Part shown: piece by piece, positions 11,593-24,399 of the stretch
How positions within the stretch are numbered: the stretch's first letter is position 1
Layout: every line of letters starts with the position of its first letter
DNA from: Leucocoprinus leucothites
Taxonomy: Eukaryota; Basidiomycota; Agaricomycetes; Agaricales; Agaricaceae
Reading direction: 5' to 3'
Assembly (NCBI GenBank): GCA_013368445.1
Contig: JAACJO010000007.1
Location: 1,550,001-1,614,000 of the forward strand
DNA: 64,000 nucleotides
Translations under genes and position numbers: made by a program
Notes under the pieces: generated by a model
The model's database searches: none
What the model saw: the letters and a program-made list of their open reading frames with translations, nothing else
Told to the model about the DNA's origin: nothing

Positions 11593-11841
11593 TATGTTAT
11601 AACAAAGGAGTATATAATGGAGTGTTGCGAACAAGGTCAACAGCAGTATCGCACCAAACTCAGGGACCGACATGACTCGCGTGCTTGGACAAAATTAGCA
11701 TCACGTGCAAGAGACATCCAGCAGGCTTGCAAAATAGTAGTAGTTACGCACTAGTATACAGATAAGCAAGGAAACAAAGCTATAAAGAGAGTATAAACAG
11801 CAACCCCAAAAGCGAACAGAAAGGATATACAGTATTTGTAT

Positions 11842-14382
11842 CTACGCAGCCGGAGGAAGTGCTGTGGTGGCATCGGGAACAGTTGTAGGTGAAGACGATT
11901 TCGAGGGGGGTGGTTCATCAGCAGGGGTATCGTCAAGGACCATATCATCCGTTCCCGTCTCTTTCTCCTTGTCTTCCTTTGGCGAGGAGGGTGCTGACGT
12001 GGTATCAGACCTACCATTCACCGCGTGCGTTGTGACACCATTCTCCTGAGCAGGGGGAGGTGTGTCATCCAAATCCATATCCATGTCCCCTTCAGGAGTT
12101 TCTGTCGAGGCTTCTTCGTCCGCTGCAGCATTCGACGAAAGCATTCGCACAGCGGTAGTATGACCACTTGGTCCCGCGCCATGGGTAGGCGCTGAACTGG
12201 ATGCAAGAATGCCAACACCCATACCGTATTTGAGTTTGTTATCACTGTCGCTGCTCTGACCACGACCACGGTGGCTCATATGATCCCGTCTACCGTCACC
12301 TTCGTCATCTGAATCCGAGAGCTCGCCATCACCTTGCCGCCGCGAGTCAAGTAGCCGTTGCGGTCGTCGGTCGTTTGGATCATCATCATCTTCGTCATGG
12401 TTCTCGTCGTTCATGAGATCGTCAATAGGCATGTCGGGTCGATCTTAAGGTCAGGACTCGGTGAGCCGGAAGTGTATCCTAAGCTACAGCGAATGACATA
12501 CCCTGCATCTGCACACTCGGGGGTCCACCAACCTGTCGCAGGTTTTCCATGACAATCCGCTTCACCCGCTCGAGATAAGGGCCAGTATTCATGTCATCTA
12601 CATTTGAGGACTTGACGTCTAGCCTGTAATCCGGACCAAAGTATTCGTAATACTCATTTACAGGGATGTCTGAATTGAACCGTGAGCGAAACATGATAAT
12701 ATGCGTGGACACCCAAGCTACCTGGTGCAAGCTCAAAACCTGCCGCAAGCCCCGTTTCATAGGCCCAAGCGCGGCTGACATTTCGCATGGTATAACCTCC
12801 ACCTCCAAGTAGCAATAGGGGCTTGTTAAACGACTTCACAAACCGTACACAGTTCGCGTGACCTGTTTTTCTGACATTACAATCTAAGCATATGGGCAAA
12901 GAAGGATGAACCTACCCCGCATCGACAGATTGAGGCAGCCAAGTTTATCCCCAGAGAGTGAGTCAGTGCCACATTGTAAAACAATAGCTGATGGGTCGTA
13001 AGACTCCATAACTTGTCGGATAACCTGGGGAGTAGTCAGAACAGATGCATGGACAACACTGAAAGTGCGCACAGGTTCAAAAACAGACTTGTAGTTTTCA
13101 TCCGAGATACCATCACGAAGGGGAAAGTTGAGTGCGTAGTACTTTCCCTTCATAACACCCACATCCTGATGACGAACAAGAGATGATCAGGAACAACCAG
13201 TCATTATTCATAAATTCACTCACTCGTAGTTCGCCTGTGCCAGGGAAGTACTCGCCATACTTATGGAAGCTGACCGTCATCACACGGTCAGTTGTGTAGA
13301 ACGCTTCCTCAACACCATCGCCATGATGTACATCTATGTCAATGTACAGAACACGATTATGATACCTGATTGATAATAGCTCGCTTTAGCTACCTGCAGG
13401 GACAGGGGCAAATGACATGCCAGCGCACGTACCGTAATAGCTCAAGGATCCCGAGTACAATATCTGGTTAGCAGGATCGACCGACCATTGATGAGAAATT
13501 TGATGCGCATATGAGCAAGAGGCAAGAAAAATTGTCGACCTACCGTTCACATAACAGAAACCACTGGCTTCGCTCTTTTTTGCATGGTGCAATCCACCAG
13601 CCCAGTTGATGGCTATGTCACATTTGTCACGACTAAGTCTGGCAGCACCCTCTGAGAAAGCTCATGAGCCATCGGGATTATGGAAGAGACGGCTGGAAAA
13701 TTGTACTTGTACTAACCCATGGAGCCACCAGCTGAGATGGAACAATAGTCAAACAGACCGTCGAAAACAGGACAGTCGTCCCCGACGTTATCTGCATTAC
13801 CGAACAACCCAAGTCGAATACAGTCAATAATATCCCTGATTAGAGCAGTTTCAATAATAAACCTACATTTGTGTTGCTCTTTAACATAAGAGTTCATGTT
13901 TGAAGGTGTGATCTTGCTAAGGAAGTCTACATAGTCGTCCGAGTGGAATTGGGTCATCTCTCGCTTGGTTGCAGGTTTTGCGCGCTTTTGAAGCAGCGAA
14001 TAAAATCCCCAGAGGTGAATTGGGTATAAACATGGTGCGCATAATCAGCAGTGACATACGAAGATTTCCATTTTTTCATAGAGCCCGTAGTTCATCACAA
14101 GAGAGTGACACATACGTATGCGCGTAGGCTTCATCCTATGGCGATCATTCCCCTAATAAATATACTTTCCAAGTAGAAAATATACAGAGCATCACTTACG
14201 GATGCCCAGGTCCATAGTGGAAACCACCAATGTCAGAATCAAAAAAATAACACTAGGAAAGGCGTGAAGAGGGTCAATAAGCTATACGTAGTGGGGCTAG
14301 AGCCAGTGAGCCGCGTAAAATGAATAAAACATACAACGCGTTTCTTTTGCTCGCCGGCGATAGGAATCATACGCTCCGACAT
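11842..14382 (-). CDS. RPD3: Class I histone deacetylase Rpd3/HDAC1
   Basis: Zn-dependent deacetylase of histone lysines, the catalytic subunit of Sin3-type repressor complexes in the nucleus. The chain starts [16 protein letters not shown], then [58 protein letters not shown] and [20 protein letters not shown]. These are followed by [60 protein letters not shown] and [20 protein letters not shown]. The tandem HH, the DIDVHH zinc ligands, the second zinc Asp in CGTDSLSGD and the GGGGY tyrosine are all intact. The MKP.RIRM and [12 protein letters not shown] blocks favour Rpd3 over Hos2. About ten exons with short introns. The tail of about 190 residues (11842-12432) is disordered and rich in Asp, Glu, Ser and Pro. 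It contains repeated [10 protein letters not shown] and [17 protein letters not shown] acidic motifs. Confidence 0.95.
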
Positions 14383-14746
14383 GGTTGCAGATTTTGGTTG
14401 AGTAGATGAGGGTATTTATTGCATCGAGGGGGGGAGTTTGACAAGTTTATCCCAGCGGGCGGCAGAACCTCACGGGATTGTAAACGTGCACGTGCCCTCG
14501 AGGAGATTATTTGTCGACAACATCCGAAAATAACTCAGAAGCCCATTATACTCTACGTCACACGCACGGTCCGTGGGACGGAATTCAACTTAATGAATAG
14601 ATCTTGATAGTATGTGAAGAGAACAAGTAAGATAGCATCCGATTTATTACAGCCAAGGAGGACATGAGGCAAAACAGTAAGAGTTAAATTTTTGCCTTTC
14701 CTAAAGGCGCCGCACGATCTGAATGATTCTCAGACAATCAGCCAGA

Positions 14747-15580
14747 TTACGACCCGAGGGCGACTGGTGGTTTACCCTGATATACCAAGGTGGATGGAGC
14801 AAACCCGAAATCTTCGGTGAGTTTGATGTTCTAAACCAGTTCTAGTGGGTCGATGTTTAAAGCGAGGAGAACGATAACTACTCACCATTTCTCCAGCAAT
14901 CACTCGGACCTTGAATCACGAAGTCGTATCAGCCAAGTAAAACCGCATGACTTTGATCGCTTACCATTGACCAATGATGCACGCAGTGTAAGCTGGCAAA
15001 CCAGAGCTGCAGTCCAATCATCAGTAGAACTTCTCGGAGGTCGGATGATGCAGCCGTACCTCACGCCCAAAAGTGGACTGGAATTCTTGCATGTGAGGCG
15101 TTACTGCATGTAATGTGATGGGAGCATTTGTGTCCGCAGTGGGTACGACCTCTTCGAGTTGTCTTATCGCCTCAAGCAATGCCTCCTTTGCGCTGGCGCG
15201 GCTGGTTTCCATTGGAGTATTCCGAATGCGAGTGTCATACGATAGAATATATGGTGGAGGCTGCAACATACAAGCTGCAAGCAGAACAAAGTGGTCCCTG
15301 GCATGACGCAAGTGTTTGCCTATCGGAAAAAGAAATGACAGGTCTACACAGAGCGGCATCTAACTTGAGGCATACCAATAGTAGATCCAGGGAGATATTG
15401 CGAGCTTACAGACAACTGTTCATCAGAGGTCAAGTAATGATCCAAAAGATCAACCGCTTGAAGTAAAACAGTCTTGGCAACAGAAAGCTGTTGCATCAAG
15501 CCATCGCTGTGATGATCCTGAGAGGCTACGAGGGTATTTGAAGGTGGCATGGCTGGCTGGGGAGAGGAAACTTGTTGCAT
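14747..15580 (-). CDS. DinB-superfamily-like protein
   Basis: About 200 residues in five exons. Exon 1 gives MQQVSSPQPAMPPSNTLVAS and QLSVAKTVLLQAVDLLDHYL. The next exon gives HLRHARDHFVLLAACML, then KEALLEAIRQLEEVV and LHAVTPHMQEFQSTFGRE. Small exons then supply LWFASLHCVHHWSM, VRVIAGEM and NIKLTEDFGFAPSTLVYQGK before the stop at 14747. The pattern of four amphipathic helices with one His in the second helix region (HARDHF) and a terminal H..HH (LHCVHHW) is that of DinB-like metal-binding bundles. These are common in bacteria and present in many fungi without a known role. The catalytic activity is unknown. Tandem with RPD3 downstream (365 bp) and divergent from the succinyl-CoA ligase gene. 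Confidence 0.8.
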
Positions 15581-16081
15581 ATTGAAAATTCAAGGAGTGA
15601 CGAAGAGTGATCGGTGCCAAGTGGGACTTGACTTATATATACACTCACCTATGGTGGGGCAAGCTACAATGCATAAACAGCGAGGATATCCCACCCTGCC
15701 TTCCTTCCAGTACCGAGCATCAAAATCAAAAAACGTTGCCACTCTGTTGTGCAGGGGTCAGAATCTACTGTATACAATTATCCCTCTGCCAAATTTCGAA
15801 CAGCCCACGAGGATGAAGAGCCGTCCGAACTCAAGGCGAGGATCAAAGTCACTCTGCCAAAGGCTTGCCTACGGTGATCCTTTCGAGACCGCCGGGTGAG
15901 AGACAGGAAGCGAGTTGAGGGCGGCAACCGTCATCGTCACTTTGGTTAGAGAAAGTTTTTCTCGCCGGGTTTCGGTAACTCGCTAGCTGCTGACTAAGCA
16001 CCATCACACACAGAATATGCTGTCACCGCCGGCTCGTCATTCTCTTCAAGGCTTCGTATAGACTACCTCTCTCCCGTTAAT
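15581..16081. promoter_or_regulatory. Divergent promoter region, DinB-like gene / succinyl-CoA ligase beta
   Basis: 501 bp between two start codons that face away from each other. The interval therefore carries both promoters. The plus-strand frame of 116 codons inside it (15549-15899) has no family similarity. No specific binding site could be assigned by eye. Confidence 0.5.
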
Positions 16082-17801
16082 ATGCTCTCGACCATTCGAA
16101 CGGCCGGTGTCCTCTCGCGCGTATGTTTTCTGGTTTTCAGGCCGAACAAAATTTTGACGGAGTTTCAGGCTGCAGCAGCAGGCCAGAGGCGGTTCCTCTC
16201 TATCCATGAATACCAATCCATGAACCTTCTGAACTCTGTGAGCTGGCTTCTTCGCGCAACCAAAACCCGGGCCTCTCATCCTTCATGCACAGTATGGCAT
16301 ACCAACACCAAAGAGTGTTGCTGCGAAGACACCCCAGGAGGCTTTCGATGTCGCAAAGAACTTTGGTAGCTCATTCTTGTTCGAAAAGCAACGCCCGCGT
16401 TTAGACCCTTAATTCCGTTTTGGCAGGCAAAGATAAACTTGTGATCAAAGCTCAAGTCCTGGCTGGTGGTCGTGGCAAGGGCAAATTCGACACTGGTCTG
16501 CAGGGAGGTGTCCAGATGGTTGAGAGGTGAGCACCTTCGGAGCAATATGGAACGCCGTTGTACCCTAACTCCGTGTTTTCGCTTTTTCTTAAAATAGCCC
16601 TCAGCAAGCCAAAGACTATGCCTCACAAATGATCGGGTCAAAACTCATCACGAAGCAAACGGGAGCTGCAGGTCGCATTTGCAATGCGGTATGTCACAAG
16701 TTTATTATTTTAATTCCTCCGAGCCCTACTAAACCTCATGTTCTCAATGTCCAGGTCATGCTTGCCGAGCGCCGTGAGCCGGCACATGAATACTATGTTG
16801 CTGTGCTTAATGACCGCAAGACTCAGGGTGTCGTCCTCGTCACTTCGGCACAGGGTGGTATGAACATCGAGGAGGTCGCTGCAAAGGACCCCAGTGCAAT
16901 CATCACCACTCCCATCGACTTTGAGAATGGCCTAAGTAAGGCTGAAGCTGTCGAAGTTGCAAAGAAACTCGGCTTCAGCGATGCTGACACTCAAAACCAG
17001 GCAGCTGATGTCTTCATCAACCTCTACAAAATCTTCAAAGATAAGGATGCTACACAAATTGAGATCAACCCCATGGCTCTTGCAAAGGACGGTGAAGTCC
17101 TCTGGTAAGTTTTCTCTTTCACAAGACATTTCGCGTGCTTTTTCATTTACCCGTTATTTCAGCATGGACGCCAAATTTGGCTTCGACGACAACGCGGAGT
17201 TCCGTCAAAAGGATGTTTTCGCACTCCGCGATATCTCACAAGAGGAGCCGTCAGAGGTCGAGGCACAAAAGGCCAACCTCAACTTTATCAAGCTCGATGG
17301 TAGCATCGGTTGTCTAGTCAATGGTGCTGGTCTCGCCATGGCTACCATGGACGTCCTCTCGTTACATGGCGGTAACCCTGCTAACTTCCTCGACGTCGGA
17401 GGGTGAGTTTCATTACGCTCTCTTAATTTATACATGTCTTTCTCATGACGAATGCAGAGGTGCTACTCCCGAGACTGTTAAGAAGGCCTTTGAGATCCTC
17501 CTCGCTGATCGCGGTGTGAAGAGCATCTTCATCAACATCTTTGGTGGTATCATGCGCTGCGACTATATCGCTGAGGGTGTTATCAAGGCTACCCGCGAAC
17601 TTGGTCTTACCATCCCTCTGGTCGTCAGACTGAAGGGCACAAAGGAGGAGGAAGCTAAGCAGTAAGTTTCACACTTGTGCCCTTCGAAAGTTTGCATCTA
17701 ACTGATTGTTCTTTAGAATGATCAAAGAGTCCGGTCTCAAGATCGTTGCTTTTGATAGCCTAGACGACGCAGCTGAACAAGCCGTCAAACTCGCAGTATA
17801 G
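16082..17801 (+). CDS. LSC2: Succinyl-CoA ligase beta subunit, mitochondrial
   Basis: Citric-acid-cycle enzyme converting succinyl-CoA to succinate with nucleoside triphosphate formation; acts with the alpha subunit in the matrix. Exon 1 (16082-16120) encodes [13 protein letters not shown] and exon 2 (16169-16237) starts [20 protein letters not shown]. The leader has the Arg/Ala character of a mitochondrial presequence. Then come [50 protein letters not shown] and [20 protein letters not shown], all ATP-grasp domain. Next are [56 protein letters not shown] and [18 protein letters not shown]. The C-terminus is [14 protein letters not shown]. About 420 residues, full family length, with seven or eight exons. 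The [10 protein letters not shown] and NIFGGI motifs are the CoA-ligase signature. No defects were seen. Confidence 0.97.
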
Positions 17802-18653
17802 ACTTAATAGACATCTGAATCATTACTATGTATCCCCGATTTTTGTTTATATCCTTGCGGAATGAATTAATACCATCCATTAATAATTCTCAAAATGCAA
17901 ACGCAGTACGCCTAAAAGCAAACTACTGCCTGCATTGGTCTGCAGCGCCGTCCTTATGCAGTTTGGATGAAGGTGCCAGGAAACGCCAGACTAGAGAAAG
18001 GAAGGAAATCGAATTTATTCCGCCGCCAAAATTTTTGTTTGAAATTCTGATAACACAGGAGGACTCATCCGCTGATGCATTTCCTGCACTCGTCTCGGCC
18101 AGCGCAGTATTCGGGGACTGACCTCGAGAGGCATTGGAAAGTCTCCAGGTAATAAATGTGCCATGGTTTTGTCCATCAGCTAGCTACTATGCAGTTTGCT
18201 GGTAACCAATGACGGTATTTTGCACAAGCTCCTCACTGAACTCGGGTCAGCCTTGCCATAATCGGAGCGAGAAACTATTTACTCAAGGATTCGCGAGCAA
18301 GGAGCTTACTCAGGATATACTGTACAGGCGAAAATTTCTGAAGTCACAGAACAGTGGATGAACAGGTTGATATAAACTTAACATTGGGAGGGAAACACAA
18401 TATAAAGAACAGCACTATACGATATGGAATCAAGTACAAGAAAAAACGTCAGGAAAAGAGTTGCCAAAAAAGAAAAAGAAACCATAGTTGCAGCGTGGCA
18501 AGGTAGGGGAAAGGGGGGTTGAATGAACCTTTGATGAGACAAAACAAAGCTGAAAAAAGACCATAAAGAACTTGAGCGAAAGCTTTAAGACAACACCTAT
18601 GCTAAGCTAGTGCACGAAAAGAGAAAAAAAACAAAAACAGAAGACAGAATTGT
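17802..18653. other. Convergent 3' region
   Basis: About 850 bp between the stop codons of LSC2 and the large low-complexity gene. The minus-strand 3' untranslated part next to 18653 is T-rich on the transcribed strand (A-rich runs on the plus strand at about 18430-18640). No gene was recognised. Confidence 0.5.
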
Positions 18654-21600
18654 TCACCATGTAGACCTAATAAAAGAAGGAGGATTATATGTCGGTGGCT
18701 GATGATGATGCCGTTGGCTCGCGGTTGCAATTTGAGAAGGATGATTGGAAGGTTGCGACCCATCTGTTCTCGGTTGTCCCCTTCCAGGCGTACCAGGAGC
18801 AGGAGTCGCACCAGGCTGAGGCGGAACACCCATATACACAGCATGATTCTGATGGGGTACGGGCTGCATATGCATCATCACAGGACTACTCGCATACATC
18901 GGTGCACCGGGATGCGCATGGGCATGAGCATGAGTCATTGCAGGACTCATATGCATCGGTACACCTCGCCCTCTCCCAGCAGCACCAGGACTGGTCCCTA
19001 CAGGCGGTTGCGGTTGTGGCGCAGGCATAGCACCCATAGGATGACCATAACTCGGCGTCCCATAAGGCATCATATGAGCCGGATACGGAGACATCATAGG
19101 TCGCATAACAGCTCCAGGATTACCAGGCGTAGAATTCTGTGGGAGCCATCCAGGCATTTGATACATCGGCGGTGCATGTGCATGCCCATTCACAGGCATC
19201 CGACTCGGCACAGGGCTCGAAGTGAGCTGGTGTGGATAGACCACAGCCGGACTAGGCGAATGGCTAAGCATAGGGGAATAATGCTGTTCATACGCCGAAT
19301 GTGGCAATCTCATGGCGTTCGGCGGCATAGGCGAGTAAGGATACGGTGAACGTGTAGCAGGAGTATGATTGTTCGAGCTCGACGGCGGGGAAATGGCATT
19401 CCTACTCTGAGTTGTCGACGAATTGGAAGGAGAAGACGAGGGAACCTTCTGGAAGGCCTTGGTCACCTCGTGTAGGGACATGCGAGAAGTAGTGGCTGGT
19501 AAAGTAGGTGGAGGCGTTTCTCCGTCTTCGGACTTGACTTCCTGGATGGAAAATGGCACCGAGGTCAAATCATCCGCAATACCCTCCAACGAGTTAACAG
19601 GGTTGAGATCAGCCTTGTTCGGCTGCGACCAGACGGCTTTGAGATGTTCTGGATCTGGAGCTCGGGCAGCTCCAGAGTCTTTGATAGGAACACTCAAAGA
19701 AGTCCTTCCCCATGGCGTGGACGAACTAGTTGTCGATTGATGACTGGACGAAGGAGTAGCGGAAATACTGCGCATCGTCGTCTGTAAAAGAGGAAACAAA
19801 AAAAGCAAACATTCAATCTCAGCCTCATTTCTTATCAACGCACAAAGATAAGCAAGAAATACTCACAGACTCTTCCGCAGGCTTAGTTTCGGGTGCCTTG
19901 AGCTTGCCCACGGACGAAGCCGACGACTGTATCGAACTAAACTCCATACCCGCTTTTACCACACCATCCGAAGATGATAATGACGTATTCGAAGACAAAG
20001 GCACAGCACCCGTACCATCGCCCCTCTTCTTACTACCCTTCTCCGCTTCCGGCGAACCACTAGAAGTAGAAACAGCAGAAAACACCTCGATCACCGGTTC
20101 GTCGTCCAGCTCACTTGTCACGATAAAGTTTACAAGTGGCTTAGGATCAGCTTCCACAACATCTATCCTCGAATCGCGAATAAAAGCCACCGCAGAGCCG
20201 GCGGGCATCATCTTTGGCTGTTGTCTCCGTGTCGCTACTGATGAACTTGCGGCCGCCGTGGTAGATTCTCCCTGAGCCTGAGCCTGAGGTAGTGGCTGGT
20301 GTTTCTCCGTCGAATTTTCCTGCTTCGCATTCATATCCGACATGTTCTCCTCAAGATCACTCTTCTGTTTCTCCGACAAAGAAGCAGTCGTACCCCTTTC
20401 GTTCTCCTCGTCCACCTTGTTAGTAGCAGTAGCAGGCGTAGCACTACTACCACTCTTCCTCCAGCTAATCGCCCCATCCGCATTCCCACCCTTCCCAAAC
20501 CCACCCCCTCCATTCCCACCAATACCAGGACCAGTACCACCAATATTATACTTGGGCCCAAGACTAACCGTCCTCGGACCCAGATGATGCCCAGTCTTCG
20601 TCCCAGGAGGCAACGAAATCCTAATCCTATTCGCCTTGAAACCATTCCCATACGGTAGCCTAAACAAGACAGAATTCACAGTGAAATCATGACCCTTCAT
20701 CCCTCGCACAGGAGGATCAAACGACAACAAGTCGAATCTCGCCGGCAACGGTGTCCGAGAAAACGCGGAAATTTGTTTGAATGGGATCGGCTTGACCTTG
20801 CGTGAGGTGGTTGGTAGGTGTACGGGGAGAGGAGACGAGGACGAAGATGAAGGAGGGGTATACGAAGGGTCTGTCGAGGTACTAAGTGGCTCTCGGAGTG
20901 CCTCGAGTTTTTCTTCAGCTGCCCGCTGCTGCTGTTGTAGATGTAGTGGTGTGGGTGCAGGCTGCCAACGTTCCCGACGGGGTGTAGATTTCGCTGCCGT
21001 GGTGGACGGTTGTGGTGGGTACGGAGCCCGCGACGCAGGGTGATGATAATGCTGGTGATGGTGTTGTTGCTGCTGTTGCTGTTGTTCCGGTTCCGGTGAA
21101 CCCACAGGTGGCCTATTCTCCTTACTCGCAACTCCATCCGCCTGCATCCCATCAATAGCACCCTTGATCCTCGACATAACATCATCAAGCGCCGACATTG
21201 ACGCTTCTGCATGCGGCCGTAAACGAGGTTGCTGATGGGCCGCGTGTGGCAGCGACACGGTAGGCGACACAACAGGTGCGCTGCTCGAAACTCGCAAAGT
21301 AGTCTCCTCCTTCACAACTACAACTTTTTCCTTCTCCTTCCTTTCTTCATCAGCCTGAACTGCCACACTCGCACTCGTTCTCCTCCTCCAAACATTCTCC
21401 GCTACCTTCGCAGGGGCCCCAGCTGTGATTAGCTTATCCTCAAAGAAATCACTAGCCGTCGGCCGTGGCTTGTTATGGCTAGGACCTCCAAGTCCTGCTT
21501 CCTCCTGCTTCGCTGAAGAATCTGAAGAATCGACCTCGAGGAGCTCATTCTTCTCAGGTTCAACCACCTCTTTCACCCCTTCCCCGCCGCCAACAAACTC

Positions 21601-24399
21601 ACCCATATTCGAGAAATCCACAACCTCAAGGTCAGTCATAGATCCCTCTACAATATCGGCAACATGATCGAGCGCTGAAGGCGCTCCAACCAGCGTTGTG
21701 GTTGGTGCAGCTGGGGCTGTCGTAGGTGAAGGTGTCCATGCTGAATGAGGAGGACGCTTCGATGGGGGTGGGGGTAGAGGGTTCGCTTTCGTTCTCCATG
21801 AGTCCACTTGTGAAGCAGGTGATGCTCCTTCCACTGCTGGTACAGCGCGTGTCCCAATACCAAACGATGCTCGCCGTGTTCCTACACCTGCACCTGTAGC
21901 AGGGCCAGCTTCTGTAGACACTTGCCGTTGTTGACCGCGTAATGATGGTGGTCGACGAGGGAGGTTTTTAGGTAGTGAAGTAGCATCGACACTGGTTCGC
22001 CGACCCTGTGATGGTAGTGATGGTTTGGCGCCATCTACAGCACTTTCAATAAATGCTACAGCTTCTTTCTCCCGCTCCTATACAAAAAAGATCACATTAG
22101 CATCGACCATAACACCATTAAAACCAGAAGTAAGCCTTTACCTTGACCTGCTTCTCCTCTTCCTCTCTCTCCTCATTTTCTCTCCCCTCCTTCTCTCCCT
22201 TCTCCTTCATCTTCTCTTCCAACTCCGCTGCTTTCCGCCTCGCCCTCTCCTTCTGCGCCTCTCTCTCCTTCTCCTCCTCTATCTTTCGCTGCTTCGCTCT
22301 CTGTGCAGCACTCTGCATCAAATCCTTCGTCACCTCGTTCAAATCCGCCGTCACACCCCCAGGCAATGCAATAGCTGCCGATCCGGGGGACAGCACAGAT
22401 GAAAATGCAGATTTAATTGATGTATGCGAGAGCGCCGGGGACGGAGGTGCTTGATATTGTTGTCCTATGCGCTGTTGTGAGGTCGGCGATGTTGGTACAG
22501 CGGGTCCAAAACGGCTACTTGATTCTTGAGAGGGTAAAGGACGGGGTAAAGGCAAGTTGGGGGAGAGGTGGGGCGGGAGCTGTCTCCGGCCGCTGGCACT
22601 GTCTTGAGACGTACGGCGCGTAGCATGTAATGGGACGGGTGGTGGACCCATATCCGAATGTCTACCACGTTCTTCACGTTCACGTCCTTGTAAAGAGGTG
22701 GAGGGTGCCATCTCATGATGATGTCCCCAATCACTTCTCGTTGCCCTTGGACTAGTTGGCGGATGGTCCCTTCTCGGCCCTCCATCTCTACTAGGAAAAC
22801 CACTTCGCGATGGAGCACCGTTCATCCTCTCCCCTCTTGATGGTCTTGGTGGGAGTTCACCATTGCCTGGTGCTGATTTTTGAAGTAATTGGATTCCCTT
22901 GCGAAATTCTGCAGGAGTCGTTGATCCGTCGTTGTGGCTCCCTCTTCTGTTCTGGAACGTTGATTGTTGACTGGAGCGAGGCCCGTGATTGCTGTAAGGT
23001 TCTAGCCTGTTTAATCGCTCGTTGAAAAGATGAGGATGAGGATGATCTTGCCCGCTCTGTAGTGATGTTGCCCGATTTGATAGAACAGGACTCGGAGCGC
23101 TGAATTCTCTTGAAGAGGACGTGGGAGAGGGTTTGGATTTCGGCCAGCTCCGGTCAAAGTCATCAACGAAACGTTCTTCCTTGCTGACTAGCCGAGCATG
23201 GTCGGGGGGTGGAGATCCAGACGGTTCCGTTGCTTCAACCTTGTACTGTCTCCCATCGCCAAACTCAATCACTCCGCCGAGGAAATCGTCATTATCTTCC
23301 TCCATCTGTGATGAGTATCATAAATCATAGTTAGTTAGTTAATCAGGAGGTCATTTAAGAGATTATGCGTACCTCATCCCAATGATGCGCATTTGGATCA
23401 AGATGAACGCCTCTGAACGTATCCGCCTCCTCCTCCAATTTGTGTTTCACAGCAGACGTAGGTTCAGGTGTTGACTTCTGGTCATCCTGCTTCGATTTCC
23501 TCGTTGTGGAAGCTAAAACCCATTTAAACGCTGATCAGCTCCACTCAGAACAAATACACACGGACCTTGGGCAACCTCTGCAGCAGTAGGAAAATCCTCA
23601 GTAGTCATGATAGGTGCCACAGAAGGTGGCTTGACGTTGCCCCAAGCGGCTTTACCTAGAAGCTTACTACTTTCTTTTGGCAAATTGGTGGTCTGCAGGA
23701 CGGCCGCTCGTGGCTGAGGTTGTATTACCCTACCTACATGAGGTAACTGTGGTGCGGCAGAGGCGGCAGAGAGAGCAACCGCTGCGGAAGGTAAAGGCGA
23801 CGAGCCAATAGGGGAGTTTGTGCCAGTGGAGGAGGGTGCTGTGGAGGTAGGGCGTGACCATCCTGGCCCTGCCGTCGTCGAAGGTGCAGGCGACCCTGTG
23901 AGCTTGGTAGTGACGAGCCGCGAATGGGAGTGTGCTGTTTGGCTCTGTGGCCGAGCTAATTGTGGAATGTCAAACCCCCAAGGATATAGTCATAGAGTAA
24001 TATAACGATGGACTCACAGATGGTACTGGTGGACTTGTTAGCTGCCGACGGGGAAGTGGTAGCCATTGCAGCAGCAGCCGAGGTCTGCTCGAGAAACTTC
24101 TTGTTGATATTGACCGCATTGAACTTTTTAGGCGGGTGGTGCGTTTGCGATTGTGAGTTGCCCGAGCCGAGCTGAACAAGCGTGGGGCGTGTTGAGGGAG
24201 GATTTGTTCGAGAATGTGAGGTAGAAGCAGTCTCAGACGAGTCCTTTGCTGGCGCTGGAGAAGATTCGGAGGGGAATGGGGTGAGTTCGCCTTGAGAGAG
24301 TGTGCCAGATGAGCTCTGGGTATGGGGAGCCTCGAGCTGGACGTCGACCTCGTTGTTAGAGACTTGGAGCAGGGCGGGCTGGTGGTCTGAATTCGCCAT
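18654..24399 (-). CDS. Very large low-complexity protein of unknown function
   Basis: A chain of roughly 1,800 residues in about six exons, almost all of it Ser/Pro/Gln/Gly-rich and predicted by eye to be disordered. Segments that look conserved: KKFNAVNINKKFLEQTS near the N-terminus; VHLDPNAHHWDE joined to MEEDNDDFLGGVIEFGDGRQ; LVSKEERFVDDFDRSWPKSK; and a long charged coiled coil (KQRKIEEEKEREAQKERARR, positions about 22140-22290). Further on are SALDDVMSRIKGAIDGM, PARFDLLSFDPPVRGMKGHD, NSVLFRLPYGNGFKANRIRI, HLKAVWSQPNKADLNPVNSL and SLHEVTKAFQKV. The C-terminal 250 residues are Pro/Met/His/Tyr/Gly-rich with many PYP, HAHAHAH and PMM motifs. Such composition is frequent in RNA-granule and translation-associated scaffolds, but I do not recognise the family and assign no function. 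The start is uncertain: a short upstream exon may exist before 24431. Confidence 0.75.

Noticed and set aside
11479..11673. Upstream start of RAD14 at 11673
   Set aside because: It would add a hydrophobic segment out of character for a nuclear repair protein; the ATG at 11592 fits the family.
18702..19349. 215-codon Arg/His-rich plus-strand frame
   Set aside because: Antisense shadow of the Pro/Met/His-rich end of the large minus-strand gene.
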